From the NCBI RefSeq assembly GCF_001854125.1, contig NZ_CP017715.1, positions 1,550,001 to 1,614,000 of the forward strand: DNA of 64,000 nt, in the 5' to 3' direction. Every line of letters begins with the position of its first letter. The stretch's first letter is position 1. The notes beneath the pieces were generated by a model. It was not told where the DNA came from. It searched no databases and worked only from the letters and a program-made list of their open reading frames with translations. Of this stretch, positions 63,257 to 64,000 are shown one piece after another. The position numbers were made by a program, and so were the translations under genes. The stretch is from Marinobacter salinus. GTDB lineage: Bacteria > Pseudomonadota > Gammaproteobacteria > Pseudomonadales > Oleiphilaceae.

Positions 63257-63469
63257 ATGAAAAGACAGAAAAGAGACATGTACGCTCGTGCATTCAAGCG
63301 GGGTTATCTCGCTGGCGTGTCCGGTAAACCGAAAGACAGCTGCCCGATCGAACAGGCTGAAGTCCGCCAGGAATGGCTGAACGGGTGGCGAGAAGGCCGC
63401 ACAGATAACTGGGAGGGCATGACCGGCGTTTCCGGCATCCACAAACTTTCCAACGTCACGTCAGCGTGA
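63257..63469 (+). CDS. rmf: Ribosome modulation factor
   Basis: A 70-residue basic protein that converts stationary-phase ribosomes to 100S dimers in enterics and pseudomonads. MKRQKRDMYARAFKRGYLAG at the start and CPIEQAEVRQEWLNGWREGR (about 30-50) follow E. coli RMF closely. ATG at 63257 chosen for the standard N terminus and GAGGAA upstream; the open frame continues upstream. Terminator hairpins follow. Confidence 0.93.
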   Translation: MKRQKRDMYARAFKRGYLAGVSGKPKDSCPIEQAEVRQEWLNGWREGRTDNWEGMTGVSGIHKLSNVTSA

Positions 63470-63583
63470 CGACATTCACAAGTAACCCCGAATCTTGATC
63501 TGATCTTTTTTCATACAATTTGGCGCAGTACTCAGAGTAACCCAAACGGGGCCCCCCGCCTCGTACCATGCGATGACACGCCA

Positions 63584-63632
63584 CGGGGTTTATTCCCCGC
63601 AAGGGCCCGCTAAGCGGGCCCACCTTATTTTT
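63584..63632 (+). terminator. Tandem hairpins after rmf
   Basis: CGGGG/CCCCG hairpin (63584-63599) followed by a perfect GGGCCCGC-TAA-GCGGGCCC hairpin (63603-63621) and a T-rich run. Between convergent rmf and pyrD. Confidence 0.75.
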
Positions 63633-63659
63633 GGCCCTTCCCTTTTTGCAGAACAGGAA

Positions 63660-64000
63660 TCAACTCTCCGCACTCACCTTCCGGATAGCATCAACCGCCT
63701 CACGAATCAGTTCCGGCCCCCGATATATAAAACCGGTATACACCTGGACCAGTTTCGCCCCGGCCCGGATCTTTTCAGCCGCGCTCTCTCCATCGGTGAT
63801 ACCGCCGACGCCAATAATCGGCAGTGACTCACCCAACTCGGCATAAAGCCCCTGGATAACCCGGAGCGAGGCAGCGCGAACCGGTGCGCCGCTCAGCCCG
63901 CCAGCCTCACCTGCATGTCGGTGGCCGCTGACGGCCTCACGACTGACGGTGGTGTTTGTGGCGATAACACCATCCAGACCACTCTCGCGAAGAGCGGAGG
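63660..64000 (-). CDS. pyrD: Dihydroorotate dehydrogenase, class 2 (5' end outside window)
   Basis: C-terminal 113 residues of the membrane-associated flavoenzyme of pyrimidine synthesis. [35 protein letters not shown] and the FMN-phosphate-binding [20 protein letters not shown], then [18 protein letters not shown], are typical of class 2 PyrD. The frame reaches the window edge. Confidence 0.92.
   Translation of the reverse strand, partial: SALRESGLDGVIATNTTVSREAVSGHRHAGEAGGLSGAPVRAASLRVIQGLYAELGESLPIIGVGGITDGESAAEKIRAGAKLVQVYTGFIYRGPELIREAVDAIRKVSAES

Overview
The window reads as the chromosome of a moderately GC-rich gammaproteobacterium. Several gene sets point to Marinobacter or a close relative: a Pseudomonas-type split class II ribonucleotide reductase (nrdJa/nrdJb), ribosome modulation factor, fused RlmKL, DUF2835 and DUF3135 proteins, a tesA-ybbA-ybbP block, a long acyl-ACP-reductase-like protein, and many lipid-handling enzymes. 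The genus is inference from protein resemblance; no search was run.

Layout. 0-6 kb: the 3' end of an iron(III) ABC permease gene, a thioesterase, a long-chain acyl-CoA synthetase and a three-gene ABC importer of the TrpXYZ type with a terminator inside the operon. 6-10.4 kb: a FilA/DUF6160-like surface protein, a 584-nt leader with NrdR-like boxes, and nrdJa-nrdJb. 10.4-20.8 kb is the accessory zone. It holds single unrelated genes (methyltransferase, glutathione S-transferase, CPBP protease, an AT-rich orphan, ChaB, PEBP, PagL-like barrel, thioesterase, RsgA paralogue, PfkB kinase, RidA) mixed with pieces of broken genes (ZIP transporter, ChaB tail, GNAT, DinB/GST chimera, VIT transporter) and several families of short dispersed repeats.

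20.8-28.5 kb: a NylB/beta-lactamase-like hydrolase, a methyltransferase and a complete livKHMGF-type operon with a Tat-exported binding protein. 28.5-32.4 kb: an FtsX/LolC-like permease with its ATPase, a small unknown gene and a divergent LysR regulator. 33.5-42.2 kb: DUF3135, a HAD phosphatase, a Ca2+/cation antiporter, an Asp/Glu racemase, the 685-residue AAR-like protein, class I fructose-bisphosphate aldolase, an MBL-fold hydrolase and DusC. 42.3-50.2 kb is a stress and envelope block: katG with an OxyR-like half-site, htpG-DUF2835, two overlapping PaaI-type thioesterases, DUF599 and an M48/TPR lipoprotein protease. 50.3-53 kb: an SCP2-like protein and iron alcohol dehydrogenase operon behind a perfect 8-bp palindrome, then a solute-binding protein. 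53-64 kb: ybbP-ybbA with divergent tesA, a YheT hydrolase, tRNA-Asn, M18 aminopeptidase, an unknown acidic protein, an outer-membrane barrel, rlmKL, rmf and the 3' end of pyrD.

Most of the window is ordinary core metabolism. The unusual parts are the degenerate, duplicated 11.9-16.3 kb region, the AAR-like reductase with a large extra N-terminal region, and the palindrome-controlled SCP2/iron-ADH pair.
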